Assembly (NCBI GenBank): GCA_018136815.1
Contig: CM030944.1
Location: forward strand, 2,395,834 to 2,459,833
Reading direction: 5' to 3'
DNA from: Isochrysis galbana
Taxonomy: Eukaryota; Haptophyta; Isochrysidales; Isochrysidaceae
DNA length: 64,000 bases
The notes beneath the pieces were generated by a model. It was not told the DNA's origin. It saw nothing but the letters and a program-made list of their open reading frames with translations, and searched no databases. Position numbers and translations under genes: made by a program. The number at the start of each line of letters is the position of its first letter. Positions within the stretch are counted from its first letter, which is position 1. This document shows, piece by piece, positions 63,325-64,000 of this stretch.

Positions 63325-64000
63325 TGGTCGCTCACATGACATCGCACGGGCCATGCTACGCACTACGCACAAACATCACATGTGTGTGACGCTCGACGCC
63401 ATTGATGCAACATTTTGATCGATCGGAAGTGCGGCAGATAACCGTCGCCGTCACGCAACGCGCAACGCAAACTCCAGACGCTGAAGGTGATCACGCACAC
63501 GCGCACACTCGCAACGTCATTACAGGGCGTACAATCTGGCACACAACCAGCGGGATTGTAATGTGCGCTGCAACTACGCTTGGTGCCGCCGCGACCCGAT
63601 CGCTTGGGGTCTCCGCAAGGATACCAATTTGGGAATCGCTCGGCGCGCTCGCCAGGCGCCCGAGCACTTGCTGACCCCACGGCTGTCGGGCGCTGTTAAG
63701 TGGGTTGTCAGGGCAAACCTGGGCACCCAAAGCAGGGAGATGATAGGGGAGACTGTCAGGGGGAGGGGGGCGGACCGTGGCGAGGCTTTGGCTGTTGATA
63801 ATGAGGCGGCAATGAGGCTAACATTTTCCGTTGTCTTCCCCCCCCCTCCGAAGACTACACGGTAGTCTTCAAGACTACGCGTTTGCGCAACCGCTTGTGA
63901 AAAGAAACTCCGCAAGGTGGTTCACGAGGAATGAATGGCCGCTGCGGCGGTGCGAGCGTGGGTCGTGAAGATATCTCGTTGCGATCTATATCCAAAGTGA

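Larger units (their letters stand above)
62281..63962 (+). repeat. Family D repeat split by a 1.5-kb insertion
   Basis: 62,281-62,400 matches the first part and 63,897-63,962 the last part of the continuous copy at 19,539-19,713. The sequence between, 62,401-63,896, is absent from that copy. The ends of the insertion both carry GCGCAA and GAAGACTAC in inverted sense, a degenerate TIR at best. Confidence 0.75.

Overview
This window is nuclear DNA of a eukaryote, most likely a unicellular alga. Genes are split by short GT-AG introns (about 90-330 bp, acceptors often ending CGCAG). The products include hydroxyproline-type Ser-Pro-rich surface proteins, an Sfi1-like basal-body protein, several Golgi-type glycosyltransferases and membrane transporters. 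The DNA between genes is full of transposon debris, minisatellites and very long GT, GA/CT and poly-C tracts. A haptophyte or prasinophyte would fit, but I cannot fix the lineage from sequence alone.

Layout. 1-1.2 kb: end of a minus-strand surface protein made of 'ADGAVT..KL' repeats. 2.4-14.0 kb: a Ty3/Gypsy chromovirus whose gag and pol look whole and whose polyprotein carries an embedded DNA-cytosine-methyltransferase-like domain. 14.3-17.1 kb: a 1.05-kb fold-back element, a split minisatellite, a fragment of a second Gypsy gag and a 211-bp (GT)n tract. 17.4-18.6 kb: a Pro-rich type II membrane protein. 20.0-20.6 kb: a broken GIY-YIG nuclease and a small ORF of possible viral origin. 21.5-23.6 kb: a two-exon MFS transporter. 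23.9-27.8 kb: a hAT-like MITE, the 3' end of another Gypsy element and Ty1/Copia fragments. 28-30 kb: a GPH (MelB-like) transporter starting just downstream of a Copia LTR. 31.2-35.0 kb: a three-exon gene joining a PhyH-type dioxygenase, a GT8 glycosyltransferase and a bicupin. 36.5-38.4 kb: LINE debris and a degenerate ORF. 38.9-41.9 kb: a secreted leucine-rich-repeat protein in which each 23-residue repeat is its own 69-bp phase-0 exon, ending in a Ser-Pro-rich stalk and a Cys-rich tail. 44.0-45.6 kb: two halves of a Fanzor/TnpB-like nuclease separated by an LRR fragment. 46.1-56.0 kb: one roughly 3,200-residue coiled-coil/Sfi1 gene. 58.2-62.2 kb: a fucosyltransferase-like gene and a GT31 galactosyltransferase-like gene. 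The rest, to 64 kb, is repeats, including one copy of an interspersed family split by a 1.5-kb insertion.

How the genes fit together. At least three glycosyltransferase genes, a dioxygenase-cupin fusion and three predicted surface or secreted proteins (repeat-rich, Pro-rich, LRR) suggest cell-surface glycoprotein or scale/wall biology. There is no operon logic. The main novelties are the methyltransferase inside a Gypsy polyprotein, the one-repeat-per-exon LRR gene and the dioxygenase-GT8-bicupin fusion.
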